A stretch of 64,000 bases of DNA from Ancylostoma caninum. Its lineage: Eukaryota; Nematoda; Chromadorea; Rhabditida; Ancylostomatidae. The stretch spans positions 4,565,001 to 4,629,000 of the forward strand of contig JBAJFG010000172.1 in the NCBI GenBank assembly GCA_037903475.1, given 5' to 3'. Of the stretch, positions 21,420 through 34,500 are shown piece by piece (within the stretch, counting starts at the first letter, position 1; each line of letters opens with the position of its first letter). A program made the translations under genes and the position numbers. The notes beneath the pieces are model-generated. The model was not told the origin of the DNA. It did no database searches and saw only the letters and a list, made by a program, of their open reading frames with translations.

Positions 21420-21625
21420 ATACAGAGGGGTTGATGTTCGTCCGCTCTCTTCAGTACAACCACCCTATCAACATCTTCACGCAAAACCCGGCCCAAGTGC
21501 AGTTCGCGAGAGTGGACTAGAACTTGGCGTGGACCAGAAAAGAAGGCGGGTTGCTGCAACACCACTGTATCAACGTCTTCTCAAGAGCTGCATTGGAACA
21601 GCTAGAAGATCTCAAGTCAATATGG
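21420..21625 (+). pseudogene. Coding-like fragment with an internal stop
   Basis: One plus frame reads LMFVRSLQYNHPINIFTQNP..VQFARVD, TAG, then NLAWTRKEGGLLQHHCINVF and RAALEQLEDLKSIWQR. The same frame continues across a single stop, which suggests a retro-pseudogene or degraded element. The family is not recognised. Between 21630 and 24630 I see no supported gene; a lysine-rich plus frame at 23128-23480 is unassigned. Confidence 0.3.
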
Positions 21626-24600
21626 CAAAGATGAGTTCGTGTTCATTAGCTTCTAACCATTGTTCTGAACCACACAACATCGTCCATCAGGCAAGACGTC
21701 TATGGCCGAAAAAAAATCATTGACCGTAGCAAAACTCTCCATACAGAAGCATGACTTACATCATATGTCGTGTTCATGTGGCAAAGCGTGTTTAAAGAAC
21801 AACGAATGAAATCATTGGAAGAGAACGAGAGAATACTCAGCAATAACATTTCGAAACAGCTTCGAGAAGCCAGTGCGCACTAAAAACAGTCTCCTCGCGA
21901 GTGAATTCGCGATAACAACGTATCCAGAAAGCAGCATTAGAGCTAATTTCCTCCGAGTCCAACACGTGATGTTTACGCGCGGATTCTGGGCGGCAGCGGC
22001 CGTGGCGGCCAAGTGAAAACAACTGCAAGGAACAAAAAGAAACTAGTGAGAGTGCCCGCGTCTGAGAACAGGGTTTCCTGGGAAGTGCCACGGATGAAAC
22101 GCCTATAAACAAGCAGTAAATTGGATACTTAAGGGGTAAATGACAACTGGATAAGACAGAACGCTAAGGTCGTAAAGAGAAAAAGAGAAAGTCAAGACAT
22201 CTGTCGCTAAGAACGTTAAACGAGCCGAAGGAGTCAGAGCGAGGATTGGCGTGTTATTCGGTCGCGTCGGCGACGTTACATCGTCGACGCGGAAGCGGCA
22301 ATAACAACGTACAAACAGCTGTGATCCATGGTCTACGAGACCCCACTGGACCTCGGTTCACTGCAAATTCGACGGAGGAAATGTGAAATTGTGCGGCTTC
22401 AAAGAAATGCCAACGAGGACTGGCCAAACAGCGACACACCGTCGCCGGCCTGGTCAAGGCCATTTCCTGCAAGAAATTACTAATGCAGTGTTCATGTTTT
22501 ATACCGAAACGCCGCCTTCCGAAAAACGATCATATAGGTAAGAAGGCGCGGAGAGACGCTCTGGGCATCCATCAAACTTCATTTATAGTCCTGAATTCCA
22601 AGAGAAAAATGTTTCAGGTGTTCAGCACCAGAAACCAAGTTAAGAAAGAAAATTATTCAGTAAACTGAAAACTTGTCCTTTGTCACCATCTTGACAGCTG
22701 TAATGTATCAACGTGAGAGGTCCTGCTCGTGATTTTCGCTGTAAAAAGTGCGTTATGGATAATTCTAGTTGGATTTCAGATGAGGCACCCTTAGCATTTC
22801 ATTCTCAACCTTTGGCTAGGAGTTAGCAGTCTGCACTGCGCTGTTGCAAAGAGATTTGCCCTTTCTTGCCGTTGTCGGCCCCTTTCACTGATGACCGGTA
22901 GCAATTAAACATTTGTTTGGCGAAAAAGTGAAAAAGTACTGACGGCCAGAAGGACAAGGTGTAATGACGGCGGTTCCACAAGCAAAGATTAATTTGGTCT
23001 TGTTTCCCGAGATTCACCTTTGACTTTTCGGAGCCATCAGTCATGAAATTTGAAAAATGTCTCAGGCGCACTACCTATAATCTTCACCCCAGAGCTGGAG
23101 AGTTTTTTTTTCTTGGAGGGAAGGGACCGAAATATGGGTGTTCGTAAACGATTAGATTTAAACCAATCAAAGAGAATGCTTGCAGAACATAGATCCCCAG
23201 AACCTCCAAAATACACACTTCAAAAAACTCGTGAGCAAGCCGAAGATAGACGAAAGGACAGCCACGAACTGAAAAAAAAATTCAAAAACATCCGGACAAA
23301 TGCAGGAAAAGCGTCCTCAACAAAAACACAAGAATGCCTCCGTTTTTCGTGGAAGCTGCATCTATACTTGCAATCAGCAAACTGTGTCAAGAGCTTGAAA
23401 AAGTTGATGAAAAACCAAAAAAAAAACTCCTCTGCAGCGAGGAGTAGCAGCGGCTTATCAATGTTTCGCATGGAATTCGCTGTCCAACCTATTTACTCGC
23501 TCATACTTGACTACTTTTTGGCAAGCATAACAACTGTACGAAGAGGTAGGTGGTGCTATTGATTTGTGATCTACCAGCACATTGCTGTGGAGAGCTGTGG
23601 TACATGCTCGTTTCCTGTTTACTCCCCTGATCTGAAAAAATTTTCAGAAAGGTGAGGAAACACCCACGTACCACTATCGAGGAAATAAAGCATTGAAAGT
23701 CATGTAAATGCGAAAAGAGCCACGTTGGGAAGCTTCGACTCATTCTGATCTACTGATTTTTTGACCTGGAAAGCGCGCGCGAGCGAATGAGCGGCGCGCT
23801 CGAGACGGCAAATCACGTGTATTGATCGTTGCCGCCGCACCGCTCGCGTGACTGCGTCGCGCTGCCATAGATCCACGTTGCCTAGGTTCTTTCTTATTAT
23901 TTTTAAAGCTAATTCGAACAAAAGTACAGAAACATGGTATGAGCACGCATGTGAAATACAATGGAGGAACTGTTTTCAATTTTTTTCTATTTTTAGGCGT
24001 TTGTTATCGCGGTATCGTGGTCTGGTAGTGATCGGCGTAATGAGGATTGTTGTTGCGTCACATTTTTGCCCGAGCAAACATCCGCTCCCGTTACTCTCGT
24101 GTTGTTATCGATGCAGCCCAGCCAGTGGCACCCTAGACTCAAGGATCGCCTCAGAAACCGCTGTTAACCATTTCATATTGCTTAATATGGAATCGATTCG
24201 CACATCATTATTCAAGGTCTATTTGTTGTTCCGCCACGCTTTGCGTCTTCATCGATCTCTCTCAATCTCTCATCTACCAGTTAACGCCGGTCGGTGGTCT
24301 GTGTTTTACTTGTTCTAAATTATCGCAGCATCGTTGCTTTCCGCGTTATAATCAATTTCGTTACATCTTGAACTGGAACCAATCCTTTTCATAATGCTCA
24401 CTTTGTGAGAGGCTTAAGTACGGTGTTTTCAAGCAAAGCTGAGGTAGAAATGTGTAATATTTTCACGCTGTATTCTAATCATTGATTAATAGTCTCTATG
24501 AAAACGTCAATATTACCGCGACAAACCCCCATGACAAAACCCTCTTCCGATTAATAATTCTTTTCGTATTTTGAGACGCACTCGCACACATGCATTGATT

Positions 24601-24636
24601 AATTCTGCTTAGATTAAAAATAGATCCTGTGGCTAC

Positions 24637-25050
24637 TTAAAGGCAGTGTGTCACCTCGTTTTCATGTCTGAGCTTTTACCAGATTCTGAATCTCCTTGAC
24701 ACGCTGAATCCAACGACATGCCTAAAATGTACCAAAAGGTCTTTAAACCCTATTTTTAAACGTTTTTTCGAAACACGATTTGTTACAGTTTGTCGAGCGC
24801 GTGAAGCCGTTGATCTCATCGATCGGACACGTCTAGACGTGTTGGCGAACGCTGCAGACGTGGCAGCCAGCACATTCACGGACCGCTCCGCCCAAGTGGT
24901 CCGTGAACTGCACTTTCGGACCCTTCGGAAATGGGGTTTTCTTCATTTTTATGAGCTTTGACGTACATCTTTGGAATTAGCGTGACGAGGAGGTCTAGAG
25001 TCTGTTGGTATTTTCAGCTCACGAAACGAAGTGACAAACTGCCTTTAATG
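24637..25050. mobile_element. ~415 bp TIR element
   Basis: Inverted termini TTAAAGGCAGTGTGTCACC (left) and the inverse of TTAAAGGCAGTTTGTCACTT (right, ending near 25047). It is related by its ends to 13618-14010. The interior is non-coding. Confidence 0.6.
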
Positions 25051-25170
25051 CATACCTGCGCAACCCCGATCCTTAGAAGATGAGAGAGGTCGGTTTTTTC
25101 ATCAGGATAAACAGTATATTAGGTTCAGTTACCGAAGTTAAGTGGAATAATACCCGCACTAGCTTTTTTT

Positions 25171-26130
25171 AAATGAACGTTCATAACGCGGATTTGCGTT
25201 CTTTTCGTTCCAAGGTTATAACTCACTGCAACGAAATGATCTACAGATCAAACCAGGTGTCAGTAACGGCAGTGGGATGGGCTATCACCCCTGGCAAAAT
25301 CACCTACGAATCTCTGATTTGAACACTGAATTTCAAAACATTTTAATAATCATATGGCACATGTGGGGATGGGTCTCGAGTTCAATTCCTCACCATGGTA
25401 GTTTTCTCCACCCAATAGCGAGATTCTCATTTCGCACAACAAAAACTCTGCATTTTGAACAAGAATAAAATCCAAACTAATATCGGCCGCAGCACCGCTT
25501 GAAGGACCTGACGAGCGGGAAGAGTAGTCTCGAAATTGCTAATAAGTCTCACTCGTATCCCTGCTATGACGGAATAGTATGCGTTCGTCAGTAGGATTAG
25601 CTTGAACAGTCGACCAAGATAACTTTATTTCGGCTAACGTTTCGGCGTCGTCGCCTTCGTCAAAGCCTGAAAAGTCAAAGTCATATGCAATCTACCCCCT
25701 CAAACACCTCATTATGCTACAAGATATCAACTTAATAAAAGGAATATTATGCTCTCTCAAGCCACCTCGTCAGAAAATCAACAATTCTCGGATACACTAG
25801 GACTTCTCGAGAGTTTTTATCAAAGTGCAGTGGAAGAGACTATGGCGGCTTCTTGCCAAAAAAAATGAAGAAACTCCCTATTTCTGCCGATTTTGAAGAC
25901 GACATGAAGTTCGCCACGCACTCGTCGCTATGTGCGACAAAATTGCGGCAAAATGAAAAATTTTCGAAATTTACTGTTCAAATCAGAGATTCGTAGATGA
26001 TTTTGGCAAGGATGATAGCCCATCCCACTGCCGTTACTGACACCTGGTTTGATCTGTAGATCATTTCAGTGCAGTGAGTTATAGCCTTGAACGAAAAGAA
26101 CGCAAACCCGCGTAATGGACGTCCATTTTG
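25171..26130. mobile_element. ~960 bp foldback element with 155 bp inverted arms
   Basis: The left arm (25171-25325) and right arm (25976-26130) are inverse copies with few differences. They share CAGTAACGGCAGTGGGATGG and the AGATCAAACCAGGTGTC block. The interior includes a GGCTAACGTTTCGGCGTCGT stretch. No coding is recognised. From here to about 27580 I see nothing gene-like. Confidence 0.7.
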
Positions 26131-27579
26131 AAAAGAAAAATAGTTCCGCGGCACGAAGAATAAGTGCATCGTGCAGGCCTAGATAGCTAAGTCATGCGTA
26201 ATTCGACTAGCCAAAAAATGCAGGCCTTCTTGTCAAGCTCAATGAAAAACCCGTAACGGTAGGCGTTGTTCTTGGACTGCAAATAAGTGAACATTCTCTG
26301 ATAAAGAGCAACACAAAGGGAGTAAACCGCACATATCTCTCACCAACGATCACTATTCGCCGAAAACCAACATTAAAGCGAATTTGGTTCTTCAATGGTT
26401 TGTGCTGTTTTTTTTTCTCCTAGATGGATGATGCCCTGTAATCTGTGGTAGACGCTTCCGCGTTGATGTTGACACCCTCTCTCTCTCATGAAATAATAGT
26501 TGCCTAAAAACACGTGTTCATCGCTCTCTTGCATTTCCGAGAAGAAGTGCAATAATCCATTCTTCTCAATGATCAATTCCTGGAAATGCTCTGATATCAA
26601 ATTCTAGTCTGACTTAATGTCAACAGAAATGAACGCTTAAACTGTTCATTTATGAGTGCCGGTCATAGTGCCCATCCATTTTCGAATGTTCCATAAAAAC
26701 CCCGCACCGTTCCTCATTGCCACTAACGTCAATCCCGAAAAATCCCACCCGAATTCGTCATACGAGCCTTTTTTTGTTCGCGAATTGCTTGCTGTTTATA
26801 CTCTCCCTCAGGAAGCAAGCGATGGTTGAATGCAGGCGCAAAAGTGTATAACAGTGAGAAATAACGAAAAGAATCACATCGAGTGAATAGAGAACGACAT
26901 TTAGGTACTCACAAGTGTCTTTGTCTATATTTCGTCGCTCTTATACCATTCCTTGCAGAAGAGAGCAGAACAAATGTTCATTCGGCAACCCATCTGGCTC
27001 TACATAACAAGGTTTTAATTCAGCATAAAAGAAATCCAAAGTGAGCGATAAGGTGCTGGGTAGAAGTTGTCTCTGATGTTTGAATTATGCTCTACTTGCA
27101 AATGCACTTACGATCTTACTCTTTTTACATCTCGGTTTCACTCTGTTTTCAGACTCTGGTTCTCTTCTGAATGTTCAACGAGTATGAAGTCCATGTCCTT
27201 TTAACCAAACCTGTACCTGTATTTGCAGAACTTCTTGAAGCTATAACGAAAGAAAGAAGCTTGTCCTTCAGCTGAAAAAACTTCCGTGAAGAGTTACCCT
27301 GCCAGGGTCAAGCGTGATGATGGTAAAAAGTCGATCCCCATACGACCCCCCCCCCCTTTCAGCCACCAAAAATACGACCCCCCCCCCCTTTGCACACAAA
27401 TTTCCTTCCATGCTTGCAGAATTTAGATATTTAGATATCCCATTTCAGGTGTTCGTACTGCGAGAGGTGTGTTGGAGCTAGAGCATGGGAAGGTGAAAGA
27501 GGCTCTTTTGTATCTAACTACTTGTTTGGAAGTTTTTTGGAAAACGTTGAAATGTACGCGGTGGACAAAAAACGTGTAT

Positions 27580-27860
27580 TAACTATGCAATGTTGCTTAC
27601 GTAACTAATGAGGCTCGAACACATCAAGAAAAAACATCTATATACATCATCTACATGGTGAAGGGTTCGATCCCTACCAAGGCTAAAATTTTTGCTGAGG
27701 GTTAAAGCGTGTGCGATGAGCGAATTTCAGTCTGAAAGCGTCCGTACAGAGTTTCTAAACGAAATACCTTCGTATTCGTCACGAAAAAACAACCATACAC
27801 ATCATCGACATGGTCGAGGGTTCGATCCCCTCCGAGGCTAGAATTTTTGCATGGCGTAAA
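27580..27860 (+). repeat. Two-copy ~155 bp tandem repeat with B-box-like core
   Basis: Two units share ACATCATCNACATGGT followed by GGGTTCGATCC (27663 and 27818) and AGGCTA.AATTTTTGC. GGGTTCGATCC equals a tRNA B box, but I see no properly spaced A box, so this is at most a tRNA-derived remnant. C-rich tracts precede it at 27345-27390. Confidence 0.5.
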
Positions 27861-27930
27861 ATGACACGCGCTTGTAGTAGATTCGAGATGGTCGACCGTA
27901 AAGCACGAAATAACTGTTTGTAGGGGTGGA

Positions 27931-28710
27931 GGACTGGGTAGGACATTCAGTACGGACGTGCGAAAATTTCAGCCTAAAATTTTGACTCGTTCAGAGACAT
28001 AGTTGTAGTCGTACACGAATATCAGAAGATCTGGCCCGTTGAGGTCCCAATTTTTTTCAGGTTTCTAATAGTCGAAGGTTTGCGCTTTCAGGCTGTACAG
28101 CTCGTTTTTCCGCAGCTGCTTCCAACGCGATTCAAATCCGTCGATAAAAACATGGAAAAAAAGGCCATTTTTATCGACGAAACCTCATCTCCGTAATTCC
28201 CGTGCTGAATCTTTCTTCTTGAAGCTGGAGACCTGAAACTTGGGGGTAAAGCACTATTGGGTAGGATCCATAAAATGACTTTTTACCGGCCTGCAAGACT
28301 GGGTAGGACTTTCAGTACGGATGTGCGAAAATTTTAGCCTAAAATTTAGACTCGTTCAGAGGCATGGTTGTAGTCGGACACAAATATCAGAAGACTTGGC
28401 CCATTGAGATCCCAATTTTTTTCAGGTTTCTAAAAGTCGAAGGTTTGCGCTTTCAGGCTGTACAGCTCGTTTTTCTGCAGCTGCTTCCACCACGATTCAA
28501 CTCCGTTGATAAAAACATGGAAAAAAGGCCATTTTTATCGACGAAACCTCATCTCCGTAATTCCCGTGCTGAATCTTTCCTCTTGAAGCTGGAGACCTGA
28601 AACTTGGGGGTAAAGCACTTTTGGGTAGGGTCCATAAAATGACTTTTTACCGGCTTGCAGGACTGGATAGGACTTTCAGTACGGACGTGCGAATGTTTTA
28701 GCCTATAACC
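27931..28710 (+). repeat. Tandem array of a 365 bp unit (two full copies plus part of a third)
   Basis: Units start GACTGG.TAGGAC.TTCAGTACGG at 27932, 28297 and 28661. Copies 1 and 2 are nearly identical. Each carries an internal inverted pair (TCGATAAAAACATGG / CCATTTTTATCGA). A 78-codon frame in unit 2 is incidental. C-rich CGACCCCCC tracts follow at 28850-28920. Confidence 0.85.
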
Positions 28711-29558
28711 CCCACTTTTCACTATTCAAATCATACTGTTAAAGTCGTTTAATCACGTCAAAACAGATTTTGTGTATGGATAATTCAGTGTCCCACTTCT
28801 TCCGTTTTTTCTACCCTTTTTTCTACCTCCTATTCCACCCTAAGGCACCCCCCTCCCGACCACGACCTCCCCGCCTTACGACCCCCCTCTTTCCCGACCC
28901 CCCCATACGACCCCCTCTTGATAATTTATCGACACACGCTTGACCCTGTACCCTGCAGAAGGATTTGGGGTCTTCTCAAAAAGACTTTTTTGCAACAATG
29001 GCTATTTTTTCCAAAATACACCTGGATCCGGTCTTCATTAATTGAACAATTGCATATCCTCTTGATCCTTCCTCCGCTAAGCTTTCTTAGGCTTTCCCTC
29101 CCATCCTTCCTACACTGAGTAATAGGAGTGATAAAACTGGGGGAAATTCTGTGTTGTGGTGAGGGTATTGAATGAAGTTTTTATTCGTTCATTTTCTCCT
29201 CTACTACACCACTTACCCAAATACACAACTATGCACTGTGAAGAGTTGAAAGTGCAGTGCTGAATCTCTCGGTGTTACACCAAAAATGCCAGTCAGAATT
29301 GTGGTTGATGTAATGCCATTATTTCCATAAGCATTACGTACTCGTAACGGATCTCGATGTGTGCAGAAACAAATATTTTCGTTGATTGAGTGAGAACACG
29401 TGAGTGTGACCCTGTTGGACTTTCGCATTTTTGTAGAGATTCACCTACTCAATGAACTGGTTTCGTGGTAATATTGGTGTGCGTGTTTGTAATGTAAATG
29501 TAAAGTCCGACTTTGTTTTGTAAAGTTCATCGCATACCTCATTCTCGTAATCGTACAG

Positions 29559-29717
29559 GACTCATACCAGACGGTATCGCTGTTCATTCCCATCAAGGAA
29601 TTCTTTCCTTTCGAGTATTTGTCCGACGTGTTCTATAACAGCTCTGGTGAAAGGCAGTTGCTGTTTGCTTATACATTACATAGCGTCGGGAATACTGCCA
29701 CGTACATCCAGCAATAA
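29559..29717 (+). other. Unassigned coding-like exon
   Basis: After a GTACAG acceptor the frame reads DSYQTVSLFIPIKEFFPFEY..DVFYNSSGERQLLFAYTLHS and stops at TAA. An overlapping frame downstream stays open for ~35 codons. The composition is protein-like, but no start exon or family is recognised, so it may be a relic. Nothing else gene-like is evident from 28920 to 31540. Confidence 0.25.
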
Positions 29718-31540
29718 CAATTCTCCTGTGAACGTGCGACACTTATGGAATGCTAGCGGGCACATTCCGGTTACCGTTATATATTCCATCAAAGCAGCTG
29801 CAACTAACATTTTCTCTTAAATAACCAAGCAAAGACAGACGTTAAGCCTCAGGTAGTCCAAAGTCATTGTTGCAAGAACCTAGGAACCTCTTCTTCTGCT
29901 GGTCTCATTGAAACTGACAGTTTTTTTTTCAATAAAAGAGGTCTCCTCGGCCTTTGTTGGACATTTTAGACCGTGTTCTCTAGATCTCCTGTATTTCCTT
30001 CTCGATCCAATTGAAGACCACCGTGACTCGGCCAACTATCCCTCTGAACCGAATCTCATACTCTACTTTCATTGTGTAACATCAATTCAAAGTCACTCTT
30101 TTACTGGGAAACAGCTCTATGAAGGATGCCTTATTTTCAAGCTAAGGTCCAGACTGCAAACGAAGTAAACTTGTTCTGACTACAATTTGCACTCCGCAAC
30201 TAGTTCAGGACAGAGACATGGAACTTGACATCTAGCACCCCGTACACGTTTTGAAAAAGGTTAATCCACAAAGGACACCAGCAGTTGCATGAATGAACTA
30301 TTGCTACGATTTCCATTGTTCGTCATGGCTATGGTCAACTTGGACAGCATTTGGTACGGTTTCTTCTTATTTGTAAACTTGCCTATAAATCTATTTAATG
30401 GAGACACCATGCAATTTTTATTTACCTACTTCCTTACTCATGTACATTAATGGCTCTATCAAAAAGGAATAGAAACATGAACAACGCAAGTATGACATTT
30501 ATATAAATATCAAAATATTTTGTTTAATTAAATGTTATGGATGGACAGCATCTTACTGCATATAGAAGCTAGTGCACAAAGAGTAGAGATAGAAAACTCC
30601 TCCAAACAGATGTGATTGTGATGGTTGCACCTAGACTACTTGTTCAAGTATTACTGCTATTATGCTATACATCACTCTCGAGTGGAGAATGAGACGGGAT
30701 AGCATCAGGACGGATGAATTTCTGATATTCCATGCGTGTCCAATCAGGCAGTGAACCTCTTTTAGCTACCCGACACTGCACCACTTCCTTAGTGTTTGAG
30801 CATAGAGTAGCAGGTATAAGCATCTAAGTGAGCCAGCAAGCACCTGCACCAAAACTTGTTAACATAAATGGCAGAGCAATTATGAAGTTTGTCTTATGAA
30901 GAGGCCTAGCGTACATGGTGCGTCTCGGTATTATCAGAAAAATTGAGGGTCAACCGTCTCTAATGCACTACTGATGAGCTCCCGGGAAGGCCATCTTCAT
31001 AGTCTTGTTTCCGTATAGTGGAGGGAGCAGAACAGAAACAAGTCTACTCTATTATTTCTTCCTTTATGATTCGACTACAGTAGGCTATTAGGCTCTAATT
31101 TTGATACGATTTAATAACAACAGTATCGCTACATTGCTCTCTTGCGCCTGGGTTTTTTCTCCTAAGGATGTTCACTGCTTGAACCTTCGCAGAAACGTTG
31201 TTTGTCAGTGCTACCTCTCCCACGGGGTGTTTATATATACTTTGATGGTCACCTCTGCATTGCGCACTATGGCAGTGAGTATTTTCCACAGCAATTAAAT
31301 TTCACCTTCCCAACAGTCAATCTGGTTTTTTTTGTCGATTTCCCGCGAACGGGTTTTGAATATTTCGGAAGAAAAGATGGAAAAGGGTTCGTTCGGTTTC
31401 TGGCACATTTCTGAAGAAATCATATTGTGACTGTCACCTACCCCTGTCTGACCTCATCAAGGTCTTTCTGAATTTTGCTGACAATTTGCGTGAGCGTTCA
31501 TTGCTTGATTTTTGACATCAGTCAACCACTATATCTCAGT

Positions 31541-34500
31541 ATGGCGCCGCAGGAGGCGTACACGCAACGAGTTGCTGATGTCGCTGGGAAGGATGAACCG
31601 TGTAGTGAACGGAGGACCGAAGACGATAATAAGAAGTGAGTCTTTCCTGATTTCTTCATTTGCAGGCTTGTTTGTTCTTACTGGTGTAGTTCTAAAAGAA
31701 CTTCGGGGTCAAAACTAAAGCGATTTATCATAAAACAAGGGGGGTATCAATTGAAAAATTTTGAGTGTCACTAAATAACAATAAGTGATTGCACGGTTTA
31801 TAAGAGAGAGAATATTTGCTTATAACTTTTCCTTGTTTATATAGATTACATGGTGTGAGATATAAGCTCTGGTAATTTTTCAACTGCATATTCAAAAAAG
31901 CATCATGCGTGTTCTTGGAAAAAAAATTAGTCTTTAATGCTAAGGTGCAAAGGTTGTCAACTGAATACTTTTGTCCGCACGTCGTTTCGATTGTATGTCG
32001 CTTTTAGAGACCTGAGAGTGATTCAAGTTACCCTGTGCTAGTCCACCAAACATCTCCTTTAAAATGCGTTCGATTCGGAATGACATGATCACCTTGAATT
32101 CTGAGCCAAAGGCAACACTCACCAACTGCTCCACAATCACAGCTGTGATGGTTTTCTGCCCAGACAGTAACAGACCGCTAATAACCAGGGAATGCGATAC
32201 ACTCGTCTTTACTGGTGTTTTTAGCTAAGCACGAGTAATAATCTTTGCTGATCTCATAGCACTCATACAGGAGGAAAAAGTTCAAAGATAAAAGATGAAA
32301 ATAATGACGGTGCCTCTACAACTCAACACTCACTTTTTATGTAGTTGTTCATCTCATTCTCATTCGAACTTACGAACTCTTATGATGTGATTTTGACTGT
32401 TTTCAATTATTTGATTCCATTGGGCAATGCTATATGCTCCTTTAATGATCCAGTGAGTGTAGTCGAGGACCTACTAAGCTGGTATCGGAAGCCTCGATTC
32501 CCCTCACTGATGGATTTGTAATATTGATGGCCACCGCTACTCTCTCATGGTTCGTGTCTTATTCCGTTTTACCGGCACCAATGAATAAATAACTAAATGA
32601 ATAAATAAATCTAGTTAAAAAAAAGTTCAACTATTCCGTGGTAATCATACAAAGGAAGACAATGGTGGAGACGATGTCGACGTAAAGCGTAAAATTCTGG
32701 AACATGAAGCGCAGACTTTCGCTAGGGAGGGGGGCTTTGAAGCATTTCGGATTTCAGGTCGAAATCCTGCAATGAATTGCTGAAATGAGCATTTAGCGAT
32801 AACCAGTGATGTCATGCCTTTTCTACCCTTATGCGGGCTATAAGATCAATAACGATTACTTATTCTTAGCTAAAAAGACCACTAAAAGGCGTACACCAAC
32901 TTCGACGGTTTTTTATCGGTTTGTTACTCCCTGAGAGGGAAACCATCACCATTACGATCATAAGGCAGTTTAAGACCATTGCTTTTGGCTTGGAATTTCA
33001 CAGTGACATAAACAGTCAGTGAGGATTGAACGCATTTGGATGAGGTGTTAGTGAATTAGCCTGGAGCCTCGAACCGCATTCGGGCCTCTGAAAGCGACAT
33101 GTAGTGGGGGACGTCTTCCGAATGAAAGTGCTTAGTTTTTGTGGTACAGCATCAAACATCAGAACTATCCATCAGCCATGCCCAGGTTTCACAAAAGAAC
33201 AACGGAGAGGTTCTTCAGAAAGGAGCAGGAATTTTGCACTTAAAGGATGTCTTTTCTCCAACTCGCATTTTTCCGGTTTCAACGGACATTTGGTCTCTCA
33301 TTATTCGACACGTGATCAATCACTCTTTTTTCTTGAGTTTGTTGTTGTTGTGTATTTTAACAAGTTTTAGATCAACGCCACACAGAACATAATTTGCCGC
33401 TGTCCAATATGTATTCGTGAAAATCAAAAACGTTCCATTTACAGTACTCCGTGGCGATCGGTCTACGTGGCAGCGCTTTGCTCTTTCGTCCAATCTCTAC
33501 AGTACGGCCTGTTTTTCTCGTCATTGTGGCCGTATTTAAAGAGTGTGAGTTGGTTCAGAATGGGAATTCCACGTAGCCGGGCAAGACTTCGTCCCATAGC
33601 AGACTTCAAACTACAGCCTGCCATGTTTATTCTGATGTCTTTGAATGAATATAGCTGCTACTGAAAGTTGGAAAGGGGTCATTCCAAGATCTACATGGAG
33701 CTGTGAATTCTTAAGCGGTTGAGAAAGATAGCAAGCCACACAACGGAAAACAGGTCCCTCGTCTTCCTGGATTTCATGGTAGATTAGCTGCAGAGAAAAA
33801 TACAGATTGTATGAAGGATCATAGCCCAAATAGAGAGCCGGCGTAATGGATAGCTTTCTTATCATAACACCCAAATAAATGTATCAGATGGCATTATGCA
33901 TGTCAAATGGTATGGGGAGGAAAGCTCCAAGAACTTCATAGTTCTCCCCAACTCTACACACCGTTCTGCTGTTAAACGTGCTGTTCTGCGAAACATGCAT
34001 ACATACATTTGTTACGCTGTTTAAGACGGACGTTAAAAAGAATTGTGATCAATACATACGAGTAGAGATTAGTGTGAACATTTCATCACATGCTGTAATA
34101 ACGAGCTAAAACTGCACCATTCATTTGCTAATAGATAGTTATACTGGTACTGGTAGATCTTTTGAAGGCAGCAAGAGAGTTTAGAGCAGGAGCATTCTTG
34201 CTCAGAGATAGATATGCCGCTCCCGCTCGTACTGTGAAGCTCATAGCTCTTACTGAAATTCGGGGTCGTCCATAAAAAAATTTTACACCACCCCTAGCTA
34301 TGGATGTCACTAATGAAAAGAATTGTTTAGCTTTGTCAATATCCCGTTCGTGTAGTATCTTATAAACCATACGGACATCAAATAGTCGTCGTCTTGATTC
34401 AAGAGAGGGGATATCAAGATAACGATTTCTTATTGTTGCACAAGGGATGTTTGAAAGAGAAAAACTTCCTTTCCTAATAAGTAACTTCCTAGTCAAGTTA

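Noticed and set aside
23050..23562. 170-codon plus-strand frame with a lysine-rich middle
   Set aside because: No domain, no splice-supported partners and several A-runs; not enough to call a gene.
33467..33664. 65-codon frame starting MAALCSFVQ
   Set aside because: Only its first part (to 33544) is real, as exon 2 of the MFS gene; the rest is intron read-through and the ATG is not the start.
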